64,000 bases of DNA from JBGAJN01 sp044224905. GTDB taxonomy: Bacteria; Verrucomicrobiota; Verrucomicrobiia; Limisphaerales; JBGAJN01. Below are positions 7,928 to 16,508 of this stretch, piece after piece; the stretch's first letter is position 1; each line of letters starts with the position of its first letter. The position numbers and the translations under genes were made by a program. The notes below the pieces were generated by a model, which was not told the DNA's origin, searched no databases, and was given only the letters and a program-made list of their open reading frames with translations. The stretch spans positions 62,001 to 126,000 of the forward strand of contig JBGAJN010000002.1 in NCBI GenBank assembly GCA_044224905.1. The letters run 5' to 3'.

Positions 7928-8278
7928 ATGAACCGCCGACTCCTCATCGTCGTCACCGAAGATCCGCGGCACAGCGCGCGACCGGCGGAGGCGATTCGTA
8001 TCGCAGCCGGTGTTGGCGCGTGGAAGCAAGTGGACGTGACGGTTTGCTTGTGCGGTGAGGCCGTGCGCGCGCTCGGTGAATTCAGTGCCGAGTTGAAAGA
8101 TGGGGAAAACTTTTCGCGCTACCTGCCATTGATTCCGGAACAACGTCGCGCGATCTGTGTGCAGCAGGGTTCCCCTATTTTGAAAGAGCTCGGTGAACCG
8201 ACAGCGAAGTTCGAGGAGATTTCCGACGCAAGGCTGGCCGAGTTGATCGCGCAACACGATTACGTCATCCGCTTTTGA
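7928..8278 (+). CDS. DsrE/DsrF-like small protein (second of a triad)
   Basis: 116 aa, alpha/beta protein with N-terminal strand RRLLIVVTED and a helix PAEAIRIAAGVGA, followed by strand VDVTVCLCGEAVRAL. C40 and C42 (CLC) occupy the position of the DsrE/DsrF reactive cysteine. The start lies 1 base after the previous stop and the next gene follows 3 bases later. It is probably a subunit of a heteromeric DsrE-like complex. No dissimilatory sulfite reductase or tRNA thiolation gene lies nearby, so the pathway is open. Confidence 0.6.
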   Translation: MNRRLLIVVTEDPRHSARPAEAIRIAAGVGAWKQVDVTVCLCGEAVRALGEFSAELKDGENFSRYLPLIPEQRRAICVQQGSPILKELGEPTAKFEEISDARLAELIAQHDYVIRF

Positions 8279-8281
8279 TCC

Positions 8282-8461
8282 ATGCGCACACAACTCCACA
8301 TTCTCACGAAGCCTGATGATCAACTCGCGGCGCAGGTCATCCGCGATCAGCGCTTGCTGCCCGAAGTCGATGTGAAGGTGTGCGACCTTACCGAGCTCAA
8401 GCCGGATTACACGAAAGCGCTGTCGGAAATCTTCCGCGCGGACTCTGTGGCGGTTTGGTGA
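8282..8461 (+). CDS. 59-residue DsrH/TusB-like protein (third of a triad)
   Basis: A very short frame, ATG 8282 to TGA 8459-8461, begins 3 bases after the DsrF-like stop and encodes a protein starting MRTQLHILTKPDD and ending RADSVAVW. The N-terminal strand (QLHILTKP) and the C-terminal hydrophobic strand with terminal Trp recall TusB/DsrH, which ends similarly, though TusB is about 95 aa. C34 (in VKVCDLTE) is the only cysteine. It is supported by position, codon character and tight coupling; homology is tentative. It converges on the DUF1501 gene with a 12-base gap. Confidence 0.55.
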   Translation: MRTQLHILTKPDDQLAAQVIRDQRLLPEVDVKVCDLTELKPDYTKALSEIFRADSVAVW

Positions 8462-8473
8462 TCGCGCGGAAGC

Positions 8474-10045
8474 TTACGCAAAGAGTTCCTTCACTGGCTT
8501 ACCAAGTCCGTCTTCCGTGGGATAGAAAGGCCGGCCTTCGATCTCGAAAGTCGTCTTCGGGCTGATGCCCATCGCGGTGAAGATCGTCGCGTGAATGTCC
8601 GTGATGCTGACCGGATTTTCGATGGCGACGAACGGGCGCTGCGGCGAAGTCGCGCCGTAGAGGAAGCCCTTCTTCATTCCACCGCCGAACATCACAATCG
8701 ATGAACCGCCGGTGAAATGCCGGTGCTGACCGTAGTGTTTCATCTCGGTGATGGTTTCAACCTTGAAGCCAGCTTGATCTTTGGCGGCTGAGCCGGGTTT
8801 GCCTTCCATGATCATGTCGCGGCTAAACTCGCTCGCGATGACGATCAACGTGCGATCGAGCATGCCGCGCTCTTCAAGGTCGCGCACGAGTTGCGCGATG
8901 GGCGCGTCGATGGATTGCTTCATCGCCACGAGGCGGCCGTGCCCGTTTTCGTGCGTGTCCCAATTGAAGAACGGGATGTATTCGGTCGAGACCTCGATGA
9001 AGCGCGCGCCGGCCTCGACGAGCCTCCGTGCGAGCAAGCAGCCGAGCCCGAAGCGGCCGACGGTGCCGGCCTCGTAGGTCGCGGCGAAACGGTCGCGCGA
9101 AGCTTCGAACCGCACGCCCGGTTTGTAGTCGGGATAATATTTTCGGATGTTCTCGACCGGTTCGAGCGTGATGTCGAACGCCTTCGCCGAGGGGGAGCTG
9201 AGCAGGCGATGCGCGTTGTCCAACGAGCGCAGCATGGACTCCTGCTGATAATCGCTCATCACATCGCGGTTCGGATTTTTGTCGATGAGCTTTCGGTAAA
9301 GCGTGTAGCGGTTGTCAAAGCGGCCCGGCTCCATGCCTTTCGGTGGACGCACGGATGTCGCGGCGTCTTCGGGGAACGGAATGACCATTGGGCCAAATTC
9401 CGTGCCGAAAAACCCCGCGGTGGTGAACGCCTTCAACTCTTCCGACTCACCGACGCCTTCGAGGCGCTGGCCGATGTTGATGAACGCAGGCATCACCGGG
9501 TTGCGCGGACCGAGCACGCGCGACATCCACGCGCCGATGTGCGGAGCGGCTACGGTTTGCGGTGGCACGTAGCCGGTGTGCCAGTGGAACTGATGCCGTG
9601 AGTGCAGAATGTTTCCCAGATCAGGCTGGATGTGCGAACGCACCAGCGTCGCGCGGTCCATAATCTTCGCGATGTTCTCGAGGCCGGCGGTGATCTTGAT
9701 ATTGTCCACCGCGGTGTTGATCGCGGGGAAGGTGCTCTCGACCTTCGCCACGGGAATGCCGGCCTCGAAAGGCACGTAGCGCTTCGGATCCCACGTGTCG
9801 GGCGCCGCCATGCCGCCGCCCATCCAGAGTAGGATGCACGTGTCGGCGGTGGCCTTGGGCTGCTTGCTGCCGGTTTCGGCGCGGACGAACTGCGGCGCAC
9901 CGGTCATCATCGCGGCGGTCGCGGCGGTGGAGAGTTGCTTCAGGAAATCACGGCGCACGATTGCGGCGGATTGGAGACTGGAGACCGGGGACTGGAGTTG
10001 GTGCTCGGCCTCAAATTGGGCTCGGAGTTGTGAACTGTTTTTCAT
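8474..10045 (-). CDS. DUF1501 domain protein with Tat signal
   Basis: 523 aa. A twin-arginine signal (RRDFLKQL at 31-38 followed by a hydrophobic Ala-rich run and VRAE) marks export. The body carries DUF1501 features: LLWMGGGMAAPDTWDP near residue 73, SRHQFHWHTGY, WDTHENGHG and a C-terminal GRPFYPTEDG. DUF1501 is related to the alkaline phosphatase/sulfatase superfamily. In PVC bacteria it pairs with DUF1549/DUF1553 cytochrome proteins, as here, 400 bases away on the same strand. The first 30 residues are encoded partly by a low-complexity repeat (9971-9999), so the true start may lie nearer the RR motif. Confidence 0.85.
   Translation of the reverse strand: MKNSSQLRAQFEAEHQLQSPVSSLQSAAIVRRDFLKQLSTAATAAMMTGAPQFVRAETGSKQPKATADTCILLWMGGGMAAPDTWDPKRYVPFEAGIPVAKVESTFPAINTAVDNIKITAGLENIAKIMDRATLVRSHIQPDLGNILHSRHQFHWHTGYVPPQTVAAPHIGAWMSRVLGPRNPVMPAFINIGQRLEGVGESEELKAFTTAGFFGTEFGPMVIPFPEDAATSVRPPKGMEPGRFDNRYTLYRKLIDKNPNRDVMSDYQQESMLRSLDNAHRLLSSPSAKAFDITLEPVENIRKYYPDYKPGVRFEASRDRFAATYEAGTVGRFGLGCLLARRLVEAGARFIEVSTEYIPFFNWDTHENGHGRLVAMKQSIDAPIAQLVRDLEERGMLDRTLIVIASEFSRDMIMEGKPGSAAKDQAGFKVETITEMKHYGQHRHFTGGSSIVMFGGGMKKGFLYGATSPQRPFVAIENPVSITDIHATIFTAMGISPKTTFEIEGRPFYPTEDGLGKPVKELFA
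9971..9999. repeat. Low-complexity polypurine/polypyrimidine phrase
   Basis: Forward strand reads a GGAGACTGGAGACC-type periodic phrase inside the 5' coding end of the DUF1501 gene. A similar phrase (GAGACCGGAGACGAGAG on the reverse strand) recurs at 10424-10456 just upstream of the four-helix-bundle gene. A third relative (CCGGAAACCTGAAACCGG) lies near 2745. These look like members of a dispersed family. Confidence 0.5.
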
Positions 10046-10063
10046 GGCGGCATTTAGAATATG

Positions 10064-10423
10064 TCACTGGTTGCGCACGGCAGCAATCAATCCGCTGAGC
10101 GTGCGCGCGGTTTCATCGGATTTTTGGGCTAGGCGCTGATGCGTCTCGACGGACAGAAAGCTAAGATCCCGCGCGAGGAGAAGAAAATTTTCAGTTTCAC
10201 GCAGTGAACCCAGACCCATTTCCAAAAAGCGGAGAAAGTCGGCGTTCGAGGTGCGGGAAGAACCTTCTGCGATATTTGCACCAACACTGGCGGCGGCTCG
10301 GCGCATTTGCGACGTGATGCCAAACTTTTCTTCGGCCGGAAAACCCGCGGTTGCGCGATAAACCTCCAACGTGAGTTGGTGTGCGTGTTCCCAAGCTTTG
10401 ATTTTGTGAAAGTCGCGCGCCAT
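10064..10423 (-). CDS. Four helix bundle protein (23S rRNA intervening-sequence protein family)
   Basis: 119 aa from ATG 10423. It has the classic family start ARDFHKIKAWEHAHQLTLEVY, then FPAEEKFGITSQMRRAAASVGANIAEGSSR and FLRFLEMGLGSLRETE. The family was first seen encoded inside 23S rRNA intervening sequences, but free-standing copies are numerous in Verrucomicrobia; their biochemical role is unknown. Here it splits an otherwise standard DUF1501/DUF1549 pair, and a GAGA-rich phrase immediately upstream also supplies a ribosome-binding-like sequence. This suggests recent insertion. Confidence 0.88.
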   Translation of the reverse strand: MARDFHKIKAWEHAHQLTLEVYRATAGFPAEEKFGITSQMRRAAASVGANIAEGSSRTSNADFLRFLEMGLGSLRETENFLLLARDLSFLSVETHQRLAQKSDETARTLSGLIAAVRNQ

Positions 10424-10456
10424 CACTCTCGTCTCCGGTCTCTAATCTCTCATCTC
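10424..10456. repeat. GAGACCGGAGAC-type phrase upstream of the four-helix-bundle gene
   Basis: On the reverse strand this is an almost pure purine phrase (GAGAGATTAGAGACCGGAGA) leading directly into the start codon at 10423. It also overlaps the last codons of the upstream DUF1549/1553 gene (stop at 10450). See the related phrase at 9971-9999. Confidence 0.5.
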
Positions 10457-12513
10457 ACGATCTGAAACTCGGGCGTCATCACAACCGCCCAGAGCAAATC
10501 CTCGACGCCTTGCTCGGTAGGTTTCGGCCCCAGCGCCTCGGTGGCGACGGTCAGCTCGGTCTTCGACGGCGGGCGTGAGAATGCATAACTATACAGCCAC
10601 TTCGCGAGCGCGTCCGAGGATTCGCCGCGTTCCTTCACGATCGTCGTCGCGCCGCGCGCGAGCAGGTCGGCGAGCAATTGGCCGTTGTTCAAATCGAGCG
10701 CCGTCAGCGTGCTCAAATCCGCCGGGCGTGACGTTACAATCTGCTCGCGGTTCGGGCGACCCAGCGTGCGCTGGAGCATGTCAGCCTTCATTAGCGAAGC
10801 GCGCACCATGGGCTGCGGAACTGCGGGAGCCGCCTTCTTTGCCGCTTCACGTTTCTTGGCGACGTCGGCCTTCTTTTCGGCTGCCGCCCCCTTAGCGACT
10901 TCCGGCGATTTTTTTGCGTCAGCTTTTTTCGCCGCCGCTGCGGTCTTCCGCTCGGTCGGAGTGGCCTTGCCGGCGGGCTCGGGGGCGCCGCGCACACCTT
11001 GCGCTTCGGGCTTCCCCGGCGCGGTGCCAGTCATTTGCCAGACGGAGTCCATGAATTGCTCTGCCGTCATGCGCTTCGCGCGCGGGCCGGCATACTTGTA
11101 GCCGTGATCATCCGTGTCCTTCGCCACGACTTGCGCCTTCGATTGATACGCCTGCGACGTGCAGATCAACTCGATGGATTTCTTGAGGTCGAACTTGTTC
11201 TCCGCGAGATGGACGGCGAGGTAGTCGAGGAGATCAGAGTTCCACGGTTCGGTTTGCATGGCGTCCACGGGATGCACGATGCCGTGGCCCATGAGACGGT
11301 GCCAGAGACGGTTGACGATCGTGCGCGGGACGCGGCCGTTGTCGGGATGGGTCATGAGCGCGGCGAGTTGCTTCAAGCGTTCCGCGGGCGGTTTCGCGGG
11401 ATCCACGTCGCCGATCTCGGGAAAGAGCCAGCCGGGTTTCGCGATGCGCCCGCTGGGTTTGTCGCAGCGATGCACTTCGAGTGGGTTTTCGGAAATGATC
11501 GCCGCGAGCCGGTAAGCCTCGTCGAGCTTCCAGCGGTCGATGAAACTGTCGTGGCACGACGCGCACTTGAGGTTGATGCCGAGAAAGGTCTGGCCCACCG
11601 ATTGCGCGAATTGCACTTCCACGACTTGCCCGGCGCTCACGCTGCCGCGCCACTTGATGCCGCGACTGAAGCCCTCGCTCTCGGGCGCTGGCGCGATGAG
11701 CTCGCGCACGAACTGGTCGAATGGTTTGTTCGCTGCGAGCGAGTCGTAAAGCCACTTGGTGATCTGTTTGCGACCGCCGTCGATGTAGCCGGTGCCGGCG
11801 TAGTCGTTTCGGAGCAAATCGTTCCAGAACGTGAGCCAATGTTCGGCGTAATCGACGTTCCGATTGAGCAACTCGTGCACGAGGGCGGCGCGCTTGTCTT
11901 TGGATTTGTCGGCGAGAAATTTTTCCAGCGCCGCTGGTTCCGGCAGCAGGCCGATAAGATCGAGATGCACGCGCCGGGCGAATTCCCCATCGCTGATTGG
12001 CGCAGGCGTCTTGACTTTGTTTTTTGAAACGTAGGCGTCGAGGATGCGATCCACGGCGTTCGTGCGCCCCCGTGAAGCGCGCGGCAACTCCGGTCGGCGC
12101 GGTTTGAGCGGCGGTTCATAAGCGGGCTTCTTGAACGCGAATCCCTCGTCCCAGTTTGCGCCGCTATCAATCCACGCCCGCAGAAGCTGCACCTTCTCAG
12201 GTGCGAGGCGAGGCCCTTTCGGCGGCATCTTCGCGTCGTCGTCCTTGGTGATGAGCACCTCGATCAATTTGCTCTTCGCGCTACTGCCTGGGATGATCGC
12301 CACGCCGTTCTCCCCGCCTTTGAGCAGGTCGGCGCGGGTGTTCATCGAGAACCCGCCCTTCTTTTTGTCGCCCGTGTGGCACTCGCCGCAATGCTCGCGG
12401 AGAACCGGCACGATCTGGTGGGAGAAATCCACCGACGCGGCGCGCGCGGCAACCGTGAACGCGACTGGCAGCGCCACCCAAAGAATTCCCGACGATAAAC
12501 GTTTTTTAAACAT
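10450..12513 (-). CDS. PSCyt1 / DUF1549 / DUF1553 protein with c-type cytochrome motif
   Basis: 687 aa from ATG 12513; 16 more codons upstream are possible but would disrupt the signal peptide (FKKRLSSGILWVALPVAF...ARAA). Residues 30-100 form the planctomycete cytochrome C domain with a haem site CGECH at 42-46. DUF1549 follows (residues about 150-350), with a second CASCH and FWNDLLRNDYAGTGY. The DUF1553 region contains RTIVNRLWHRLMGHG and SKAYQSK-like blocks. A long Ala/Lys-rich linker (about residues 530-575) interrupts DUF1553. The protein is periplasmic and redox-linked; it usually accompanies DUF1501 proteins. It is shorter than the usual 800-1000 aa, lacking a LamG or Ig insert. Confidence 0.86.
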   Translation of the reverse strand: MFKKRLSSGILWVALPVAFTVAARAASVDFSHQIVPVLREHCGECHTGDKKKGGFSMNTRADLLKGGENGVAIIPGSSAKSKLIEVLITKDDDAKMPPKGPRLAPEKVQLLRAWIDSGANWDEGFAFKKPAYEPPLKPRRPELPRASRGRTNAVDRILDAYVSKNKVKTPAPISDGEFARRVHLDLIGLLPEPAALEKFLADKSKDKRAALVHELLNRNVDYAEHWLTFWNDLLRNDYAGTGYIDGGRKQITKWLYDSLAANKPFDQFVRELIAPAPESEGFSRGIKWRGSVSAGQVVEVQFAQSVGQTFLGINLKCASCHDSFIDRWKLDEAYRLAAIISENPLEVHRCDKPSGRIAKPGWLFPEIGDVDPAKPPAERLKQLAALMTHPDNGRVPRTIVNRLWHRLMGHGIVHPVDAMQTEPWNSDLLDYLAVHLAENKFDLKKSIELICTSQAYQSKAQVVAKDTDDHGYKYAGPRAKRMTAEQFMDSVWQMTGTAPGKPEAQGVRGAPEPAGKATPTERKTAAAAKKADAKKSPEVAKGAAAEKKADVAKKREAAKKAAPAVPQPMVRASLMKADMLQRTLGRPNREQIVTSRPADLSTLTALDLNNGQLLADLLARGATTIVKERGESSDALAKWLYSYAFSRPPSKTELTVATEALGPKPTEQGVEDLLWAVVMTPEFQIVR

Positions 12514-12830
12514 ATGCGGACGAATGACGAGAGTTTGGACGTTCATACCTGCTCGCGCCATGCACGGAAATGCAAATGATATGTAGAATGCTGTCGAAGC
12601 GATGAATCACGAACAGAAGGCAACGAAGGTAACGAAGTGATTTGAAAAACGGGCGATGGCTAGTTTGGTGGCTCGACTGCTCAAATGCACTTCGGCGAAC
12701 AGAACTGCAAAAAGTCGGGTGACCGCTCGCTTTCGCCCTTCGTTATCTTCGTTTCCTTCTGTTCAATTCCTTTTCTCAGTCCGTGCTGAAACAACTTCGC
12801 CCGGCGAATTTCTTTGGGTAAACTCAATCC
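12514..12830. other. Divergent intergenic region (317 bases)
   Basis: No gene is seen. It separates the divergent DUF1549/1553 and flavin split-barrel genes and is mostly occupied by the inverted repeat at 12611-12764. No convincing sigma-70 promoter was recognised. Confidence 0.5.
12611..12764. repeat. Imperfect 27-bp inverted repeat with 100-nt centre
   Basis: Arm 12611-12637 (GAACAGAAGGCAACGAAGG...) matches the reverse complement of 12738-12764 at 25 of 27 positions. Each arm itself is made of an ACGAAG-type periodic phrase. It looks like a paired dispersed intergenic repeat rather than a terminator. Confidence 0.75.
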
Positions 12831-13277
12831 ATGCCCAAACCGCAGCCCAAGCCGATTGATCCCGCGCAACTTGTCACGCTCGCCCGCGCCACGATGCAGG
12901 CTGCGAAGTTTCCGTGTCTCGCGAGCATCGACGGCGATCAACCGCGCTTGCGCCCCGTGTCGCCGGTGCGCACGGACGGCTTCACGGTTTATGTCGCAAA
13001 CCTCCGCCCGTATCACAAGACGCAGGAGATCGCGGCGAATCCGAAAGTCGAACTGTGTTACGTCGACGACCAGCACAACCAGGTGCGCATCACGGGCGTC
13101 GCGACCGTGCTCACGGAGCGACCGCTGTTGCAGGAGATTTGGGACCAGAATCCGCTCATGCGCCAGTTCCTCGGTTCGCTCGACAACCCGATGCTGGTTG
13201 TCTATCGCATCACGCCCAGTCGCGTGCGTTATATGCAGGAATGGGCGCTGGAGTATTACGACGTGCCCCTGACTTGA
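12831..13277 (+). CDS. Pyridoxamine 5'-phosphate oxidase-family flavin split-barrel protein
   Basis: 148 aa. The FMN-binding split barrel pattern is visible: CLASIDGDQPRLRPVS, then FTVYVANLRPYHKTQEIAANPKVELCYVD and a C-terminal RVRYMQEWALEYY. It resembles general-stress and PNPOx-like small flavoproteins rather than biosynthetic PdxH, which is about 210 aa. It is cytoplasmic; it may bind FMN, F420 or haem, and this cannot be decided. It stands alone between the divergent DUF1549 gene and the large haem-binding protein. Confidence 0.83.
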   Translation: MPKPQPKPIDPAQLVTLARATMQAAKFPCLASIDGDQPRLRPVSPVRTDGFTVYVANLRPYHKTQEIAANPKVELCYVDDQHNQVRITGVATVLTERPLLQEIWDQNPLMRQFLGSLDNPMLVVYRITPSRVRYMQEWALEYYDVPLT

Positions 13278-13357
13278 GGTTGCAGTTTGCTGGTAGGGGC
13301 GCACAATCTCGGCGTCCCTTTGAAGTCGCTCGTCCACATCAACGTCTTTAGAAAACC

Positions 13358-16300
13358 ATGAAACCCGTTGTCCTCCGTGCTGCCGGCTTCGTCTTCGCGT
13401 CGGTTGCGTTCGCGGCGAGCGCTGCCCAGTTCAAATTCGGAACTCAAACCCTGACGGTGCCCGATGGCTTCGAGATTGAACTCATCGCCGCGTCACCGCT
13501 CGTGGACCGACCGATCTCCGTCGCGCTTGATGAGCAGGGGCGCCTCTTCGCAACGGATTCCGCCGGCACAGGCGGCAAAGCCAGCGAGCACATCACCACC
13601 AAGCCGCATCGCATCGTGCGCCTTGAGGATGTTGATGGCGACGGGCGCTACGATCGCGGCACGGTCTTCGCCGATCGCATGATGTTTCCCGAAGGCGCGA
13701 TGTGGCTCGACGGTTCGCTCTACGTGTCCGCGCCGCCGGAGATTTGGAAACTCACCGATACGAACGGCGACGGGGTCGCTGACAAGCGCGAAGTTTGGCA
13801 CGACGGCAAGACGCTCGGCGGTTGCGGCAACGACCTTCACGGGCCGTATCTTGGACGTGACGGCTGGGTGTATTGGTGCAAAGGCGCGTGGGCCGAGCAG
13901 CGTTACACCACGCCTCAGGGCAAACCGGCGGTGACACGTTCCTCACAAATCTTCCGTCGCCGCGTGGATAAACCCGGACAAGAACCCGTCCTCACCGGTG
14001 GCATGGATAATCCTGTGGGCGTCGCGTTCACCTCGACCGGCGAGCGGTTTCTCAGCTGCACGTTTTTCGTTTATCCCGCTGGCGGCAAGCGCGACGGGCT
14101 GATTCACGCGATCTACGGCGGCGTTTACGGCAAGCCGCACGAGTCGGTTTACGAACACAAAATGACCGGCGACCTGATGCCCGTGCTCGTGCACATGGGT
14201 GCCGCCGCTCCTTGCGGGTTGACGTGCTACACGTCGCGTGGATTGGGCGATGACTACGCGGACAATCTCTTCGCGTGCTATTTCAACCTCCACAAAATCG
14301 TCCGCCACGTGCTCGTGCCCGACGGCGCGACGTTCAAAACGAAGGACATGGATTTCCTTTCCTCGGACAGTCCGGATTTTCATCCGACCGACGTTTTGGA
14401 AGACGCGGACGGCAGTCTCATCGTCGTGGACACGGGCGGCTGGTATAAAATGTGTTGCCCCACGTCGCAACTTGCCAAACCCGACATCCTCGGCGGCATC
14501 TATCGCATTCGCCGCACCGGCGCGCCGAAGTTCGAAGATGCGCGCGGGCTCAAGCTTGCGTGGGACACGATGAAAGCGGCTGACCTCGTGAAATTACTCG
14601 GTGACGAACGCCCGCTGGTGCGCAAGCGCGCCATTGACCAACTTGGACACGAAGGCAAGTCCGCCGTCGCTGCGCTGACGCAAACCGTGTTGACCGGCGA
14701 ATCTGTCGATGCGCGTCGCAACGCCGTGTGGGCGCTTGCGCGAATCGACAGCAAGGGTGCACGTGAAGCCGTTCGCACGGCATTGAACGATCGTGATGCT
14801 GGCGTCATTCAAGCGGCGCTCCACGTCGTGAGCTTGGGCCGCGACACGAACGCTGTGAATCGCGTCCAAGCATTTCTCTCCGATGCCAACCTTCAGATCG
14901 CGCGCGCGAGTGCCGAGGCGCTTGGTCGTATCGGCGATGCCCGTGTCGTCCCGGCGTTGCTCGCCGCCGTTGGACGGATCACGAACAGTTCTCCCGCCGC
15001 GTCCGGCGCGCCCGCCAACGATGCGCAGCGCGTGCTCGAACATTCACTGATTTACGCACTGATCGAAATCGGCGATTCGAAATCCACTGCGCTAGGTTTG
15101 AACTCCGACAAATCCGAAATTCGCCGCGCGTCGCTGGTGGCGCTGGATCAAATGGCGCTCGGCGGACTTCAGGCGGAGCAGGTGACGCCATTGCTCACGA
15201 GCGCGGATCCCGTGTTGAAGCAGACGGCGGCGTGGATTGTCAGTCATCGCTCCGAATGGGGTGGGGTGCTCGCGGACTTTTTCCGCGAACGTCTCGCCAA
15301 TCCGCCGACCGCTCCTGCTGAGCGCGCCGAACTAGAAGGTCAACTTGCGCAACTCGCGAAGTCTTCCACCATTCAACTTCTGCTCGGCACGACGCTCGGT
15401 AATACGCAGGCCGATGCGCGTCTGATCGCTTTGCGGGCGATGGCGGGCGCGGGCATGAAAGAAACTCCGAAGCTCTGGCTCGACGAAGTCGCCGACTTGT
15501 TGCCGAAGGCCGGTGCGGAAATTCTGCCGCAAGCCGTCGCGACGGCGCGCGTTCTGCCGACGCCGAAAGGCGGCCACGCACAGTTGACAACCGCACTCCT
15601 CGAAGTCGGTCGCAAGGCCGACGCGCCCGCCGAAGTGCGGCTCGACGCGTTGTCGGTCGCGGGAAATCTCAGCACGGTTGAACCGGCGTTGTTTGATTTT
15701 CTCGTCGCCAATGTTGCGCCGTCTAAATCGCTGCTCGGGCGCAGCGCCGCCGCGAACGTCCTCGCGAAAGCTAAGCTGACGCCGGACCAACAACTCGCGC
15801 TGGCGGACACGGCGAAGTCGGTTAGCCCGCTGGAATTGCCAAGGTTGCTCCCCGCGTTCGAGCGTGGTGCCAACGAAGCCCTCGGGATGAAGTTGCTCGC
15901 ATCGCTGAAAGATTCGGCCGGCATACGCGGCCTGCGTGTGGACTTGGTGAAGCCGTTGCTCGCAAAGTATCCGAAGGTCGTGCAGGATGCGGGACAGGAT
16001 TTGCTGATGCAACTGAACGCGGACGCCGGGAAACAAGCCGCGCATCTCGAAGAGGTGATCAAGCAGTTGCCGCCCGGTGACGTCCGACGTGGTCAGGTGG
16101 TGTTCGTCAGCGCGAAAGCCGCTTGCACTTCATGCCACGCGCAAGGTCATCTCGGCGGCCACCTCGGACCTGATCTCACGAACATCGGCAAGGTGCGCAC
16201 CGAGCGCGATCTGCTGGAGGCGATCGTTTATCCGAGCGCGAGTTTCGTGCGGAGCTTTGAGCCGTTCACGATCGCGACGAAGTCCGGCGACGATTTCTCC

Positions 16301-16495
16301 GGCATCATCCGCAAGGACGCGCCCGATGAAGTCGTACTCGCCATCGGGCCGGAAACCGAACAACACATCGCGCGCGTTGATATCGCGGAAATGCGCCCCG
16401 GCACGGTGAGCATCATGCCGCAGGGTTTGGAAGACGTGCTAACGAAACAGGAACTCGCGGACTTGGTGGCGTTCCTCAAAGGCGGAACGAAGTAA
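13358..16495 (+). CDS. PVC-type haem-binding CxxCH protein (propeller, HEAT repeats, cytochrome c)
   Basis: 1045 aa with a signal peptide ending about residue 22. Residues 30-395 form a membrane-bound-dehydrogenase-like beta-propeller (FEIELIAASPLVDRPISVALDEQGRLF..., calcium-loop-like DVDGDGRYDRG and DTNGDGVADKREVW, then GGWYKMCCPTSQLAKPDI). Residues about 400-880 are HEAT repeats (VRKRAIDQLGHEGKSAV, ARRNAVWALARID). The C-terminal domain has a single haem site CTSCH at 923-927 with an LGPDLTNIG block and a distal Met candidate. Predicted role: periplasmic electron transfer from oxidation of a sugar or alcohol substrate; the substrate is unknown. Length and layout are canonical for the family. 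Confidence 0.9.
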   Translation: MKPVVLRAAGFVFASVAFAASAAQFKFGTQTLTVPDGFEIELIAASPLVDRPISVALDEQGRLFATDSAGTGGKASEHITTKPHRIVRLEDVDGDGRYDRGTVFADRMMFPEGAMWLDGSLYVSAPPEIWKLTDTNGDGVADKREVWHDGKTLGGCGNDLHGPYLGRDGWVYWCKGAWAEQRYTTPQGKPAVTRSSQIFRRRVDKPGQEPVLTGGMDNPVGVAFTSTGERFLSCTFFVYPAGGKRDGLIHAIYGGVYGKPHESVYEHKMTGDLMPVLVHMGAAAPCGLTCYTSRGLGDDYADNLFACYFNLHKIVRHVLVPDGATFKTKDMDFLSSDSPDFHPTDVLEDADGSLIVVDTGGWYKMCCPTSQLAKPDILGGIYRIRRTGAPKFEDARGLKLAWDTMKAADLVKLLGDERPLVRKRAIDQLGHEGKSAVAALTQTVLTGESVDARRNAVWALARIDSKGAREAVRTALNDRDAGVIQAALHVVSLGRDTNAVNRVQAFLSDANLQIARASAEALGRIGDARVVPALLAAVGRITNSSPAASGAPANDAQRVLEHSLIYALIEIGDSKSTALGLNSDKSEIRRASLVALDQMALGGLQAEQVTPLLTSADPVLKQTAAWIVSHRSEWGGVLADFFRERLANPPTAPAERAELEGQLAQLAKSSTIQLLLGTTLGNTQADARLIALRAMAGAGMKETPKLWLDEVADLLPKAGAEILPQAVATARVLPTPKGGHAQLTTALLEVGRKADAPAEVRLDALSVAGNLSTVEPALFDFLVANVAPSKSLLGRSAAANVLAKAKLTPDQQLALADTAKSVSPLELPRLLPAFERGANEALGMKLLASLKDSAGIRGLRVDLVKPLLAKYPKVVQDAGQDLLMQLNADAGKQAAHLEEVIKQLPPGDVRRGQVVFVSAKAACTSCHAQGHLGGHLGPDLTNIGKVRTERDLLEAIVYPSASFVRSFEPFTIATKSGDDFSGIIRKDAPDEVVLAIGPETEQHIARVDIAEMRPGTVSIMPQGLEDVLTKQELADLVAFLKGGTK

Positions 16496-16508
16496 GGCAG
16501 GTCTGAGG

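Noticed and set aside
12681..13337. Reverse-strand frame overlapping the flavin split-barrel gene.
   Set aside because: The forward strand has a clear PNPOx-family protein; the reverse product is Arg/Leu-rich noise.
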